Shown: positions 16,314 to 24,753 of the stretch, piece after piece
Numbering within the stretch: position 1 is the first letter of the stretch
Layout of the letters: each line of letters opens with the position of its first letter
Source: JAFLBI01 sp964616465
Lineage (GTDB): Bacteria > Bacteroidota > Bacteroidia > Chitinophagales > Chitinophagaceae
Reading direction: 5' to 3'
Length of the DNA: 64,000 bases
Assembly: GCA_964616465.1 (NCBI GenBank)
Contig: CAZTTO010000007.1
Span: 62,001-126,000 of the forward strand
Program-made: the position numbers and the translations under genes
Notes under the pieces: model-generated
Told to the model about the DNA's origin: nothing
Databases searched by the model: none
What the model saw: only the letters and a program-made list of their open reading frames with translations

Positions 16314-18179
16314 TTGAATCTATCGGTTGTTATAGTTACCTACCGTGTCCTTCCATTTTTGGAGCAATGTTTATCCGCTCTTGAATTAGCACTTGGTGAT
16401 ACGAATGCAGAAATTATTGTTGTGAACAACCAAGGTGGAGATGCCAGCGATGAGTTAATTCAACAGCACTTTTCTAATGTTCAATTAATTAGCTTGCCTG
16501 ACAATATTGGATTTGCAAAAGCTTGCAATATTGGCTGGAGAAGATCTACAGGGAAACACATTCTTTTTTTAAATCCAGATACACTGATCACTTCAAGAAG
16601 TATTCAGGCTTCTATTGAGTTATTAGAACATAATGAACGTAATGGCGCAGTAGGTGTGCGTATGATTGATGGAAGCGGAAGATTTCTTCCTGAAAGCAAG
16701 AGAAGTTTCCCAACAATTCAGTCGGCTTTTTTCAAACTATTTGGATTAGCAAACCTTTTCAAGCACTCTAACACATTCAATGCTTATGCCACTCCACATA
16801 TTGAAGAAAAAAGTATTCATGAAGTAGAAGTATTGGCTGGCGCTTTTATGGTGGTGAAGAAAAAAGTGCTGGAGCAAGTAAATGGTTTTGACGAATCTTA
16901 TTTTATGTATGGAGAAGATATTGATCTCTGTAAAAAAATTACAGATGCTGGATATCATCTCTTGTATCTTGGAGAAGCTACCATTCTGCATTTCAAAGGT
17001 GAGAGCAGTCGAAAAATGGGGTGGTTACATATAAAGCGGTTCTATAATGCAATGCTTCAGTTTATTGGGAATAATGAAAAAAGTAATTTGATAAGATGGT
17101 TGCTTTCATGTGCTATTTTTTTGAGGGCTTGCTTGGCATTCATTGTTCAAATTATATCAAAACTTCGTGCTCCATTATCAGATGCCTTGCTGTGGATTGG
17201 CTGCTTATTTATTTCAGCAGTTTTTTGGGAGGACTTTATAAAAGAATATCCTTTTCCACCTTGGACTATATTAGTTACTGATGCAATGCTGGTTTTTGCA
17301 ATGCTCCTATTCCAGTTCTTATTCGGCACCTATAATAGACACGCTTCGAAAGGAAAACAAATAACCAATAGCTTACTCATACTCATTTTAATACTAGCAA
17401 CCTACTCGCTGCTACCTGAGCATTTACGCTATTCCCGAGGAGTTATATTACTCAGTATTTTATTGTATAGTCCACTTAGGATCCTCTTATCACAATTATG
17501 GCAACGATTTGGATGGATTAAAGCTGAGCATCCTTGTTTTAACTCCAACAGCTATATTGTTTGTCCAAGTATTTATCAAAAAAATGTTTTCTCCTTACTT
17601 GCACAATTGGGTGTAATTGATGTATCTGTTCCAATTTCAGATCAAACACCAAAAGAAAACAAAACATATCATCATATTATTTGGATAATTAGCAAGGATT
17701 CAACTTTTGAAGAGGTTTTAGAAAGCATACAAAGATTTCCCAAATCAACACATTGGTGGCATGTAGCAGGAAGTCATGGTTTGGTCAGTAGTAAAAAAAA
17801 GCAAAGCAGCGGCAGCTTTCTTATTCCAGGTAAAAAATCGGCCTTAGCCCAACCCTATCAGCAAAACATGAAGCGATTGATTGATTTGTTGGTTTGTTTT
17901 TTACTTATTCCACAAGCTCTTTTAAACCAACCTATCAGAAAAGCTATACTGCTATGTTTCAATAACAAAGCTACCATGCTAGGTATACGCGATTTATACA
18001 TACATACTGGAATCGATAAAAAAGTACTCATTCCGTATGAAGCCTGCTATCCAAACGCTTCCTTTCCGCTTGAGCAATTATACCTACATCAATATGATTG
18101 GCTGAAAGAATTCAATATATTGTTAAAACACTATTTCCGAATTTCCCAACTTCTTGAAAACAGCAGAGAGCTGCACTAA
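16314..18179 (+). CDS. GT2 glycosyltransferase fused to a degenerate polyprenyl-sugar-transferase-like region
   Basis: 621 residues from a TTG start at 16314. No in-frame ATG is available upstream and the family N-terminus (LSVVIVTYRVLPFLEQC) begins there. Residues 1-250 are a GT2 domain (VVNNQGGDASD, NIGFAKACNIGWR, FLNPDTLI, the EDIDLC metal/base region). From about 260 to 410 come several membrane segments ending YSRGVILLSILLYSPLRILL, like the membrane half of WcaJ-type glycosyl-1-phosphate transferases. The C-terminal 170 residues (MKRLIDLLVCFLLIPQ ... YDWLKEFNILLKHYF) echo the start and end of that enzyme's catalytic domain, but the Asp/Glu-rich catalytic centre is not seen. Likely makes a cell-surface glycan. 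Confidence 0.8.
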   Translation: MNLSVVIVTYRVLPFLEQCLSALELALGDTNAEIIVVNNQGGDASDELIQQHFSNVQLISLPDNIGFAKACNIGWRRSTGKHILFLNPDTLITSRSIQASIELLEHNERNGAVGVRMIDGSGRFLPESKRSFPTIQSAFFKLFGLANLFKHSNTFNAYATPHIEEKSIHEVEVLAGAFMVVKKKVLEQVNGFDESYFMYGEDIDLCKKITDAGYHLLYLGEATILHFKGESSRKMGWLHIKRFYNAMLQFIGNNEKSNLIRWLLSCAIFLRACLAFIVQIISKLRAPLSDALLWIGCLFISAVFWEDFIKEYPFPPWTILVTDAMLVFAMLLFQFLFGTYNRHASKGKQITNSLLILILILATYSLLPEHLRYSRGVILLSILLYSPLRILLSQLWQRFGWIKAEHPCFNSNSYIVCPSIYQKNVFSLLAQLGVIDVSVPISDQTPKENKTYHHIIWIISKDSTFEEVLESIQRFPKSTHWWHVAGSHGLVSSKKKQSSGSFLIPGKKSALAQPYQQNMKRLIDLLVCFLLIPQALLNQPIRKAILLCFNNKATMLGIRDLYIHTGIDKKVLIPYEACYPNASFPLEQLYLHQYDWLKEFNILLKHYFRISQLLENSRELH

Positions 18180-18224
18180 TTTTCGAGTTTTCATGTAGTT
18201 TCGCTCTTTAAGCTATTTAACCTA

Positions 18225-19748
18225 ATGTCGCTGTTCGATTTACAACTCCCTAAAACTGTATCTAAAGCGCTGAACCTCCCAGCGAATAATCCGCGTAGGC
18301 AACAGATTAACGTATTAAAAAAACTGTTGCGCCAAGCAAGATTCACGCAGTTTGGACAAACCTATCGTTTTGATGAGATTTTATTAAGTAAACATCCTGG
18401 TAAAAAATTTCAGGAATTAGTCCCCACCTATAATTACAATAAGATTTACAACGAATGGTGGCACAAAACTTTAGAGGGTGTGCCCGATGTTTGTTGGCCA
18501 GGCAAAATTAAGTTCTACGCCCTAAGCAGTGGTACCAGCGAATCTTCTAGTAAATATATTCCTGTAACCAACGATTTGTTGAAGGGGAATAAAGTGGTTA
18601 TGCTGAAGCAATTATTTAGTTTACGACATTACCAAGATGTTCCTTTTAGTTCATTGGGCAGAGGATGGTTAACATTAGGCGGATCGACCGATTTGCAGAA
18701 AGAAGCTGCAGGATACTATGCAGGTGACCTATCTGGAATCACCGCTAAAAAAGCACCTTTTTGGTTTCAACCATTCTATAAACCGGGAAGAAAAATTGCT
18801 AAGGAACGCGACTGGAATAAGAAATTAGAAGAAATAGTGGATAAAGCCCCTCTTTGGGATATTGGATTTGTTGTTGGTGTGCCTGCTTGGATTCAAATGT
18901 GTATGGAAATGATTGTTGAGCGCTACAAATTGAAGCATATTCATGAAATGTGGCCCAACCTTGCATTTTTTGTTCATGGCGGGGTTAGTTTTGAACCTTA
19001 TAAAAAAGGCTTTGAAAAGCTATTAGGTAAGCCGCTCACTTATATTGAAACCTATCTGGCAAGCGAGGGTTTTATTGCTTATCAAGATCGTCAGCATCCT
19101 CAGGGTATGCGTCTGAATACCAACGAACATATTTTTCTTGAATTTGTGCCCTTCGATGATAAAAATTTTACCTCCGATGGTGATATGGTTGATGATCCTG
19201 AGGCATTGATGATACATGAGGTAGAAGAAGGGAAAGACTATGCACTTTTAATTAGCACTTCTGCTGGAACATGGCGTTATTTAATTGGCGACACCGTACG
19301 TTTTGTAAATAAGGAACGTTGTGAAATTATCATCACTGGCAGAACAAAGCATTTCTTGAGTTTGGTAGGCGAACACCTCAGTGTTGACAATATGAATAAG
19401 GCTATTCAACTTGCTTGTGAAAATTTCAATATCAGTGTTCCAGAATTTACTGTTGCAGGCGTACCATTCGATAATTTCTTTGCGCACCAATGGTATGTAG
19501 CCTGTGATGATCCTATTAATAAAGATGAATTATGTGCTTGCATTGATGATCACTTAAAGGTGCTCAACGATGATTATGCAGTTGAAAGAAAGAGTGCTTT
19601 AAAAGAAGTGAGATTAGAAGTGCTCTCCGAACAAACTTTTATGGAGTTCATGACGTGGAAGGGAAAAGTGGGTGGACAGCACAAATTCCCACGCGTTTTA
19701 AAAGGGAAAATGCTGGAGGATTGGCAATTGTTTTTAAGTAAGAAGTAA
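18225..19748 (+). CDS. GH3 family acyl-adenylating protein
   Basis: 507 residues, typical length for the GH3 (auxin-responsive promoter) family that in plants conjugates amino acids to acyl acids through an adenylate. Phosphate-binding motif SSGTSESSSKYIPVT, an EYLASEG-like motif (ETYLASEGFIAYQ) and WRYLIGDTVRF are all present, together with an N-terminal helical region. Bacterial members are frequent in Bacteroidota; their natural substrate is unknown. It starts 45 bp after the glycosyltransferase, possibly in the same transcript. Confidence 0.9.
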   Translation: MSLFDLQLPKTVSKALNLPANNPRRQQINVLKKLLRQARFTQFGQTYRFDEILLSKHPGKKFQELVPTYNYNKIYNEWWHKTLEGVPDVCWPGKIKFYALSSGTSESSSKYIPVTNDLLKGNKVVMLKQLFSLRHYQDVPFSSLGRGWLTLGGSTDLQKEAAGYYAGDLSGITAKKAPFWFQPFYKPGRKIAKERDWNKKLEEIVDKAPLWDIGFVVGVPAWIQMCMEMIVERYKLKHIHEMWPNLAFFVHGGVSFEPYKKGFEKLLGKPLTYIETYLASEGFIAYQDRQHPQGMRLNTNEHIFLEFVPFDDKNFTSDGDMVDDPEALMIHEVEEGKDYALLISTSAGTWRYLIGDTVRFVNKERCEIIITGRTKHFLSLVGEHLSVDNMNKAIQLACENFNISVPEFTVAGVPFDNFFAHQWYVACDDPINKDELCACIDDHLKVLNDDYAVERKSALKEVRLEVLSEQTFMEFMTWKGKVGGQHKFPRVLKGKMLEDWQLFLSKK

Positions 19749-19752
19749 GGAT

Positions 19753-20205
19753 TTATAGAATTCTTTGATCAAACAAAAAATCTTCTTTTCCTACCAATCG
19801 AACAGAACTTTTAAAAGCAGGATGTTCAGTGTGAATCACATAATTGTATTCTTGAGGAATAATTACTGAAGGTACTTTCAATACCAAAGATTCCTTTTGT
19901 TGATACCATTTTGATCCTACTGATTGTAATGATGCTAGAGCATCCATAGATCGCCAGTTTGTTGGAAGATGTTCTTGTTTAATCTCTTTTATAAGTCCTT
20001 CTTTACTCTGAATACGAATAATCGTCACTTTATAAGAATGATTCAATAGTATTCCAGAACGATGAGCAATTAATTCTAAGGTTGAAAGTGATCTTGAGCT
20101 ACCAGCATAAATAACCATTTGACCTTTTTTATTCCACCTATTAGCAAGCCCAGATGCTTGTAGTTTATTAGCAAATTTTTCAGAAACAATACGATACACT
20201 TCCAT
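19753..20205 (-). CDS. RES-domain toxin
   Basis: 150 residues, all RES domain. Conserved Arg5 in VYRIV, WNKKGQMVIYAGSSRSLSTLEL with the key Glu, and Ser in KVPSVIIPQEYNYVIHTEHP are visible. RES toxins degrade or ADP-ribosylate using NAD+. It starts 2 bp after the stop of the Xre/ParS-type antitoxin gene, the usual antitoxin-first order. The fold and catalytic residues look intact, so the module is probably functional. Confidence 0.92.
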   Translation of the reverse strand: MEVYRIVSEKFANKLQASGLANRWNKKGQMVIYAGSSRSLSTLELIAHRSGILLNHSYKVTIIRIQSKEGLIKEIKQEHLPTNWRSMDALASLQSVGSKWYQQKESLVLKVPSVIIPQEYNYVIHTEHPAFKSSVRLVGKEDFLFDQRIL

Positions 20206-20207
20206 TA

Positions 20208-20642
20208 CTAAATATTATCTCCGTATTCCATAGCAGTCAAACGGTCATCAATCAATTTAATACCAGTAATGGTATTCATGAAAGTCATGGGGGATCTTTG
20301 GTCAAAGAAAATATTTTTTTGCTTTAGCCAATTTTCAAAAAGAGTTACTGATCCAAAAACCGATATGCCATGTTTAATTACAGATAGCAATAATAAAACA
20401 TGCTCGCGTGTATTTTCTTTCAAATGAGCATGCGGCTTTTTATATTCCCTAAATGTTTTAACACTCACATTCAACCATTCAGATATAATATCGTCATTAA
20501 AATCCGTTGTTTGTTTTATGGCTAAAACATGCTGCCAGTTTATTTTATTTGAATGTAATTGTTGTAATATCTCGGCATCGTTAATATAGTCAGGAACCGA
20601 CTCCATCACCTTTCTACTAATTTTATCAGCTGTAGGATACAT
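20208..20642 (-). CDS. Xre/MbcA/ParS-type antitoxin
   Basis: 144 residues. N-terminal helix-turn-helix-like region (INWQHVLAIKQTTDFNDDIISEWLNVSVKTFREYKK) and a C-terminal MbcA/ParS domain (KHGISVFGSVTLFENWLKQKNIFFDQRSPMTFMNTITG) that caps the RES toxin active site. It is expected to repress its own promoter. A perfect -7 box (TATTTTTG on the minus strand, 20653-20660) lies 11 bp upstream of its ATG. Confidence 0.9.
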   Translation of the reverse strand: MYPTADKISRKVMESVPDYINDAEILQQLHSNKINWQHVLAIKQTTDFNDDIISEWLNVSVKTFREYKKPHAHLKENTREHVLLLLSVIKHGISVFGSVTLFENWLKQKNIFFDQRSPMTFMNTITGIKLIDDRLTAMEYGDNI

Positions 20643-20652
20643 AACTTTTTTT

Positions 20653-20660
20653 CAAAAATA
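20653..20660 (-). promoter_or_regulatory. -7 box of the Xre/RES operon
   Basis: Minus-strand TATTTTTG matches TAnnTTTG, 11 bp before the antitoxin ATG. No matching -33 TTTG is visible at 19-21 bp. Confidence 0.45.
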
Positions 20661-20680
20661 AGCAATTTTGCCGATATAAA

Positions 20681-20696
20681 AAGGCAGTTTTGCCTT
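20681..20696 (-). terminator. Terminator of the lipoprotein gene
   Basis: Stem AAGGCA/TGCCTT with a 4-nt loop. On the minus strand it is followed by a short T-run, 25 bp after the lipoprotein stop and 38 bp before the antitoxin start, separating the two units. It may double as an operator for the Xre protein. Confidence 0.6.
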
Positions 20697-20721
20697 ATTG
20701 AATTTTTCAATTACAATCACT

Positions 20722-21306
20722 TTACCTAATTCTAACATCCAACCTCCCATCACGAATAAAAACAGAATCGGATCTACTAGTAGTAGAGGATGAAAAATCA
20801 TTTCTCCGAAATAAGATACCAGAAAAACTAGCTGCCACAATTCCGGCTATTGTATCAAATCGTGTGATAGTCACTTGAAAATGTGGGCTTACTTGGGGGA
20901 GGACATACATGGTATCTAATCCACTTGTCCCCCGAATGATATAGCTAAATTGAATACGATCGCCGTTTATAGTTGAATAATTTCCTATTCCGGCAGTATG
21001 AATATTCATACTGAAATCTACATTAGAAGAACGAATCACTTGTCCGCTTTGACGTAAAACCTCGTCAGCAGTCAACCAAAATGACCGTGTATCATTTTGA
21101 AATCCTGCTCGTATGTTTTCTCTACACCCGCCCGCAAAGGGAAAACAAAACTGACCATCATTTCGCCAAACGCCTATAGGAATTAAAAATCCAATTGTTT
21201 GCGCACCTACTGTAGTTGCATCAGGTAAAGTTCGATTTGGAGAGAAATTATCTTTCCTACAACTCCAAAGAGAAATCAATAGCACGATATACAAAGCCTT
21301 ACGCAT
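20722..21306 (-). CDS. Lipoprotein, DUF6252-like
   Basis: 194 residues with lipobox LISLWSC (Cys16). The mature part (FSYIIRGTSGLDTMYVLPQVSPHFQVTITRFDT..IAGIVAASFSGILFRRN) follows the pattern of DUF6252 lipoproteins of Bacteroidota, where a final GTFS/ASFSG strand is typical. Beta-rich; role unknown. It begins 12 bp after the stop of the PaaY-like gene and could be co-transcribed with it. Confidence 0.72.
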   Translation of the reverse strand: MRKALYIVLLISLWSCRKDNFSPNRTLPDATTVGAQTIGFLIPIGVWRNDGQFCFPFAGGCRENIRAGFQNDTRSFWLTADEVLRQSGQVIRSSNVDFSMNIHTAGIGNYSTINGDRIQFSYIIRGTSGLDTMYVLPQVSPHFQVTITRFDTIAGIVAASFSGILFRRNDFSSSTTSRSDSVFIRDGRLDVRIR

Positions 21307-21318
21307 AAATGGAATTTA

Positions 21319-21936
21319 CTACAAATTTTCAGACTTAGTCTGTTGCGATTTTTTCCAAGGTTTATAAAGAGTGACATCTGTTGGCTGATAAGGTTGTGTT
21401 GGTGGTTGTCGTAATGGCTCAACTTCTTTCCAATGCTGATGCATATCAGACGGCAATCTTTGGTACCATGCTGTGCCTTCTTTCTTCCACAGTAACATAT
21501 CATCATTCACATCACCAATTTTACGTGCGGGATTACCTACTACCAAACTTCGAGGTGCATATATTTCGCCAGCCTTTATAAAAGTCAACGCACCCACAAT
21601 ACATCCTTCTCCAATTTCAACATCATCCATCACAACTGCATTCATTCCAATCAATACATCTCTTCCAATATGTGCTCCATGTATAATAGCACCATGACCA
21701 ATATGAGCACCAGCTTCTAATAACACTGTCACGCCTGGAAACATATGTATAGTACAATTTTCTTGCACATTACAGCCTTCTTCAATTACAATCCGTCCCC
21801 AGTCGCCACGAATGGCTGCACCTGGACCAATATATACATCAGCTCCAATTTCAACAGCACCTGTTACAGTAGCTTGTGGATGAACAAAAGCAGAAGGGTG
21901 TACATAAGGAATAGCATCTTTGAATTGATAAATCAT
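21319..21936 (-). CDS. paaY: Hexapeptide-repeat gamma-carbonic-anhydrase-like protein (PaaY type)
   Basis: 205 residues. Left-handed beta-helix repeats run from about 12 to 150 (VHPQATVTGAVEIGADVYIGPGAAIRGDWG, IGHGAIIHGAHIGRDVLIGMNAVV), with metal-ligand histidines in CTIHMFPG and IGHGAIIHG. The C-terminal extension (SDMHQHWKEVEPL) is PaaY-like. PaaY is a thioesterase/carbonic-anhydrase-fold protein that detoxifies dead-end CoA esters of phenylacetate breakdown. PaaI- and PaaG-like genes lie 0.7-1.9 kb away on the same strand, but no other paa gene is present. Confidence 0.85.
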   Translation of the reverse strand: MIYQFKDAIPYVHPSAFVHPQATVTGAVEIGADVYIGPGAAIRGDWGRIVIEEGCNVQENCTIHMFPGVTVLLEAGAHIGHGAIIHGAHIGRDVLIGMNAVVMDDVEIGEGCIVGALTFIKAGEIYAPRSLVVGNPARKIGDVNDDMLLWKKEGTAWYQRLPSDMHQHWKEVEPLRQPPTQPYQPTDVTLYKPWKKSQQTKSENL

Positions 21937-22100
21937 AATTCAATTTTATTGAGTCAATAAAGTTACTCCTAACCATGCACAGATGCACGTTTTGTTTTCA
22001 TTAACAAATGATTTGAATTACCGATTGCGTAAATGCATTTTCCCGATTCGTACAATTCCATGACAAATGCACTTTTAGTTTTGACCAAAATTTTACAATT

Positions 22101-22430
22101 ATGAATAAAAATTTCGTTGCCATTAACTACATCCACTGCACACCAGAGTACAAAGAAAGATTTGAATATCTTTTTGGAACACGTGCAAGAGCAATTGATA
22201 CTATGCCTGGCTTTTTAGACATGCATGTTTTAAAACCAGCGAAAGAAGGAGATGCCTATTTAATTGTGAGCTATTGGGAAAATGAATCGGCCTTTCAAAG
22301 TTGGACTAAAAGTGAGGCATTTATTGAAGGTCATAAACGCGGATTCGCAGACTTAGCAGAAGCAAAAGCCGCTGGAAAGCCAATGCCAATGACCAGTGAT
22401 TTTAAAGTGTATGAAATAATAGCAAACTAA
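22101..22430 (+). CDS. Antibiotic-biosynthesis-monooxygenase-fold protein, haem-degrading type
   Basis: 109 residues forming one ABM (ferredoxin-like) domain. The sequence YIHCTPEYKERFEYLFGTRARAIDTMPGFLDMHVLKP...YLIVSYWENESAFQSWTKSEAFIEGHKRG follows the IsdG/HmoB-type haem monooxygenases (FxxWxxSxxFxxxH). It may release iron from haem in the cytoplasm; the catalytic Asn-Trp-His set is only partly evident, so a general ABM enzyme is possible. A 41-residue membrane-protein gene starts 5 bp downstream. Confidence 0.82.
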   Translation: MNKNFVAINYIHCTPEYKERFEYLFGTRARAIDTMPGFLDMHVLKPAKEGDAYLIVSYWENESAFQSWTKSEAFIEGHKRGFADLAEAKAAGKPMPMTSDFKVYEIIAN

Positions 22431-22435
22431 TTTCT

Positions 22436-22561
22436 ATGAAAAAATCTACTCGCAATATCCAAATTCCAGCATGGCTGAAAAAAATGGGCCTATGGGGTTT
22501 TCTCTTTTTTCTTTTGAAAGGAATAGCATGGCTGGTAATAGGCTACGTTGTTGTTAAGTAA
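22436..22561 (+). CDS. Small single-pass membrane protein (41 aa)
   Basis: ATG 22436 to TAA 22561 encodes 41 residues: a basic amphipathic start (MKKSTRNIQIPAWLKKMG) and one hydrophobic helix (WGFLFFLLKGIAWLVIGYVV). It starts 5 bp after the haem-monooxygenase-like gene and is followed 5 bp later by a strong terminator, so it fills a transcript exactly. The Trp-Leu-Lys-Lys-Met-Gly, Gly-Phe-Leu-Phe-Phe and Lys-Gly pattern looks conserved-protein-like. Function unknown. Confidence 0.7.
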   Translation: MKKSTRNIQIPAWLKKMGLWGFLFFLLKGIAWLVIGYVVVK

Positions 22562-22566
22562 GTACT

Positions 22567-22594
22567 ACACCCGACAAAGAGTCGGGTGTTTTTT
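22567..22594. terminator. Terminator after the 41-aa gene
   Basis: Perfect stem ACACCCGAC/GTCGGGTGT with a 5-nt loop and T-run. It lies between convergent genes and can also stop the PaaI-side transcript. Confidence 0.88.
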
Positions 22595-23024
22595 ATATTA
22601 AATTCTTACCAGTTCTAAAACAAGTCCCTTTAAAAACAGCAACAGTTTCCTCAGACTGATTTTTAATAAAAATATGATACAAGCCTGTGCTTCGTCCAGA
22701 ATGAATTTCATTCGCTTCAGCAACCAATACATCACCTACATGTACAGGCTTAGTGAATTGAATAGCAGTATCTAAGGCAACAGATAAATTATTTCTGTTA
22801 TTACAAGCAAAGGCAAATGCGCTATCTGCTAAACTAAACGCAATGCCACCATGTATAATACCAAATCCATTTACCATCTCTGGACGGATGGTCATGGTAA
22901 TTTTACTATAACCTACACTCACTTCCAACACTTCAATTCCCAACCATTGAGAAAATCGATCTTCTTGCATCATATGCTGTACTACTGAAGCAGCTAATTG
23001 TTGGTTCTCTTCCATATTACTCAC
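22593..23024 (-). CDS. paaI: PaaI-type hotdog-fold acyl-CoA thioesterase
   Basis: 143 residues with a single hotdog domain. The motif NGFGIIHGGIAFSLADSAFAFACN carries the PaaI-family catalytic Asp and substrate-binding residues; IQFTKPVHVGDVLVAEA and GTCFRTGK are also typical. PaaI hydrolyses hydroxylated phenylacetyl-CoA and related thioesters that block the pathway. Its start overlaps the end of the PaaG-like gene by 8 bp, so the two are translationally coupled. Confidence 0.9.
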   Translation of the reverse strand: MSNMEENQQLAASVVQHMMQEDRFSQWLGIEVLEVSVGYSKITMTIRPEMVNGFGIIHGGIAFSLADSAFAFACNNRNNLSVALDTAIQFTKPVHVGDVLVAEANEIHSGRSTGLYHIFIKNQSEETVAVFKGTCFRTGKNLI

Positions 23025-23793
23025 CTTTAAAATTGGGATTTCTTTTTTCTACAAATGCCTGTACACCTTCTTTAAAATCGGCAGTGGAGGCTGCTCTTTG
23101 TTGGAGCTTATCTTCATTCATCAGTTGTTCATCCAATGTATGTAATGCCGACCAATTCAATGCTTTCTTAGTATAAAAAAGTGCTCTAGTGGGCATATTA
23201 GCCAATCTAATTGCAATTTCCCTGCTTTTAATTAAAAACACATCATCAGGATAATATTGATAGATCATACCCAATCGCTCAGCTTCTGCAGCACCCACCG
23301 CATCGCCTAACATCATAAGAGCACTTGCTTTCTGCCAACCAATTAAACGAGGCAAATAAAATGTTCCTCCACTATCTGGAATCAATCCAATTTTGGAAAA
23401 TGCCTGTATAAACTTAGCCGACTCTGCTGCAACAGTAATATCTGCACAAATGGCCAAATTCGCACCAGCACCAGCGGCAACACCATTTACTGCTGCAACA
23501 ACTGGTTTTTCAATTCTGCGAATTAATAACACAATTGGATTATAATGTTCAGAAAGAATTCGATTCATACCTGGACCATCAGGGTCTAGTACTTCCTGCA
23601 AATCTTGGCCCGCACAAAAAGCCTTTCCTGCTCCAGTAATATGCACAGCTCTTACATCATTTCTTGTGTTGCACTCTTCTAATACCTCTTGCAAGCGCAA
23701 TGCCATTGGTCTATTAAAGGCATTGAATTTTTCAGGCCTGTTCAATGTAATCCAACCCACTTGATCCGACACTTCAAATAATATACTTTCCAT
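23017..23793 (-). CDS. paaG: Enoyl-CoA hydratase/isomerase (PaaG type)
   Basis: 258 residues of crotonase fold. Oxyanion-hole motifs FCAGQDLQEV and AAGAGANLAICADI are present, as is KIGLIPDSGGTFYLPRLIG with an Asp in the position of the hydratase Glu. That Asp is what PaaG (epoxyphenylacetyl-CoA isomerase) and related isomerases have. Overlaps the thioesterase gene by 8 bp. Only PaaG, PaaI and PaaY homologues are visible, so a broader fatty-acid or aromatic-CoA role remains possible. Confidence 0.87.
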   Translation of the reverse strand: MESILFEVSDQVGWITLNRPEKFNAFNRPMALRLQEVLEECNTRNDVRAVHITGAGKAFCAGQDLQEVLDPDGPGMNRILSEHYNPIVLLIRRIEKPVVAAVNGVAAGAGANLAICADITVAAESAKFIQAFSKIGLIPDSGGTFYLPRLIGWQKASALMMLGDAVGAAEAERLGMIYQYYPDDVFLIKSREIAIRLANMPTRALFYTKKALNWSALHTLDEQLMNEDKLQQRAASTADFKEGVQAFVEKRNPNFKGE

Positions 23794-23946
23794 AAGCTAG
23801 CTTTAAGACGAGGCAATTTATTTAAGTTTTACTAGAGGCACTTAATTTTTATGTTAATGCAGTTAACCTAATCAATTTGCTCATTCGCAAGTTTTTTCCA
23901 GGAATTGAAGAGCTAAGAACTAATTTGCCTTACTTCAAACGTAGCT

Positions 23947-24717
23947 ATGCCAAAAACAGTCTTAATAACAGGCAGTACCAGTGGTATTGGCCTAGGAATT
24001 GCACATCAATTTGCCGCGGCGGGTTATGCAGTGATGCTGAATGGATTAGAAGCAAATGGTGCAGAAATTGCTGCGCAGCTATCAAACAAATACCAAGTTC
24101 CGGTTTTGTTTCACGGCGCTAATATGTTGCAGCCAAATGAGTTGAAAAATATGGTGGACTTAATGCTTAAGAACTGGGGACAAATTGATGCCTTGGTTTG
24201 TAATGCGGGCATCCAGTATGTGAGTCCAATTGAATCCTTTCCCGAAGAAAAATGGGACGCTATCATTGGCATCAACCTCAGTTCAGCCTTCCATTTAACA
24301 AAGGCTGTTTGGCCGTCTATGAAAGAAAGGAAATTCGGAAGAATCATTCATATTGCTTCGGCGCATGGCTTAATGGCATCTGAGTTTAAATCGGCTTATG
24401 TGGCCGCAAAGCACGGACTGGTGGGATTAACCAAAGTGACAGCACTGGAAGGTGCGCCCTATAATATTAACTGCAATGCTATTTGTCCGGGTTATGTAAA
24501 AACACCTTTGGTAGAGCAACAAATTGCGGCTCAGGCAACAGCCCATGGCATTTCTGCAGAAGAAGTTGTGCAAAAAGTGATGTTACACAAGCAGGCTGTG
24601 AAAGAATTTATACCAGTAGAAACATTGGGACAGCTTGCCCTGTTTTTAGCCAGTGAAGGCGCTACAACCCTTACAGGAACTGCTCTTCCGGTTGACGGCG
24701 GCTGGTTTGCTCAGTAA
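23947..24717 (+). CDS. 3-hydroxybutyrate dehydrogenase (SDR family)
   Basis: 256 residues. NAD-binding GSTSGIGLGIA, NAGIQ, catalytic Ser in HIASAHGL and YVAAKHG, and a LVEQQI..AQATAHGI lid typical of D-3-hydroxybutyrate dehydrogenases, ending in VDGGWFAQ. Interconverts 3-hydroxybutyrate and acetoacetate. Preceded by a 150-bp gap after the divergent paaG start. Assigned on the overall pattern; another SDR alcohol dehydrogenase is possible. Confidence 0.88.
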   Translation: MPKTVLITGSTSGIGLGIAHQFAAAGYAVMLNGLEANGAEIAAQLSNKYQVPVLFHGANMLQPNELKNMVDLMLKNWGQIDALVCNAGIQYVSPIESFPEEKWDAIIGINLSSAFHLTKAVWPSMKERKFGRIIHIASAHGLMASEFKSAYVAAKHGLVGLTKVTALEGAPYNINCNAICPGYVKTPLVEQQIAAQATAHGISAEEVVQKVMLHKQAVKEFIPVETLGQLALFLASEGATTLTGTALPVDGGWFAQ

Positions 24718-24753
24718 CCCTATCTTTGCCGCTTCATTAGAAGTGCTAAGATT

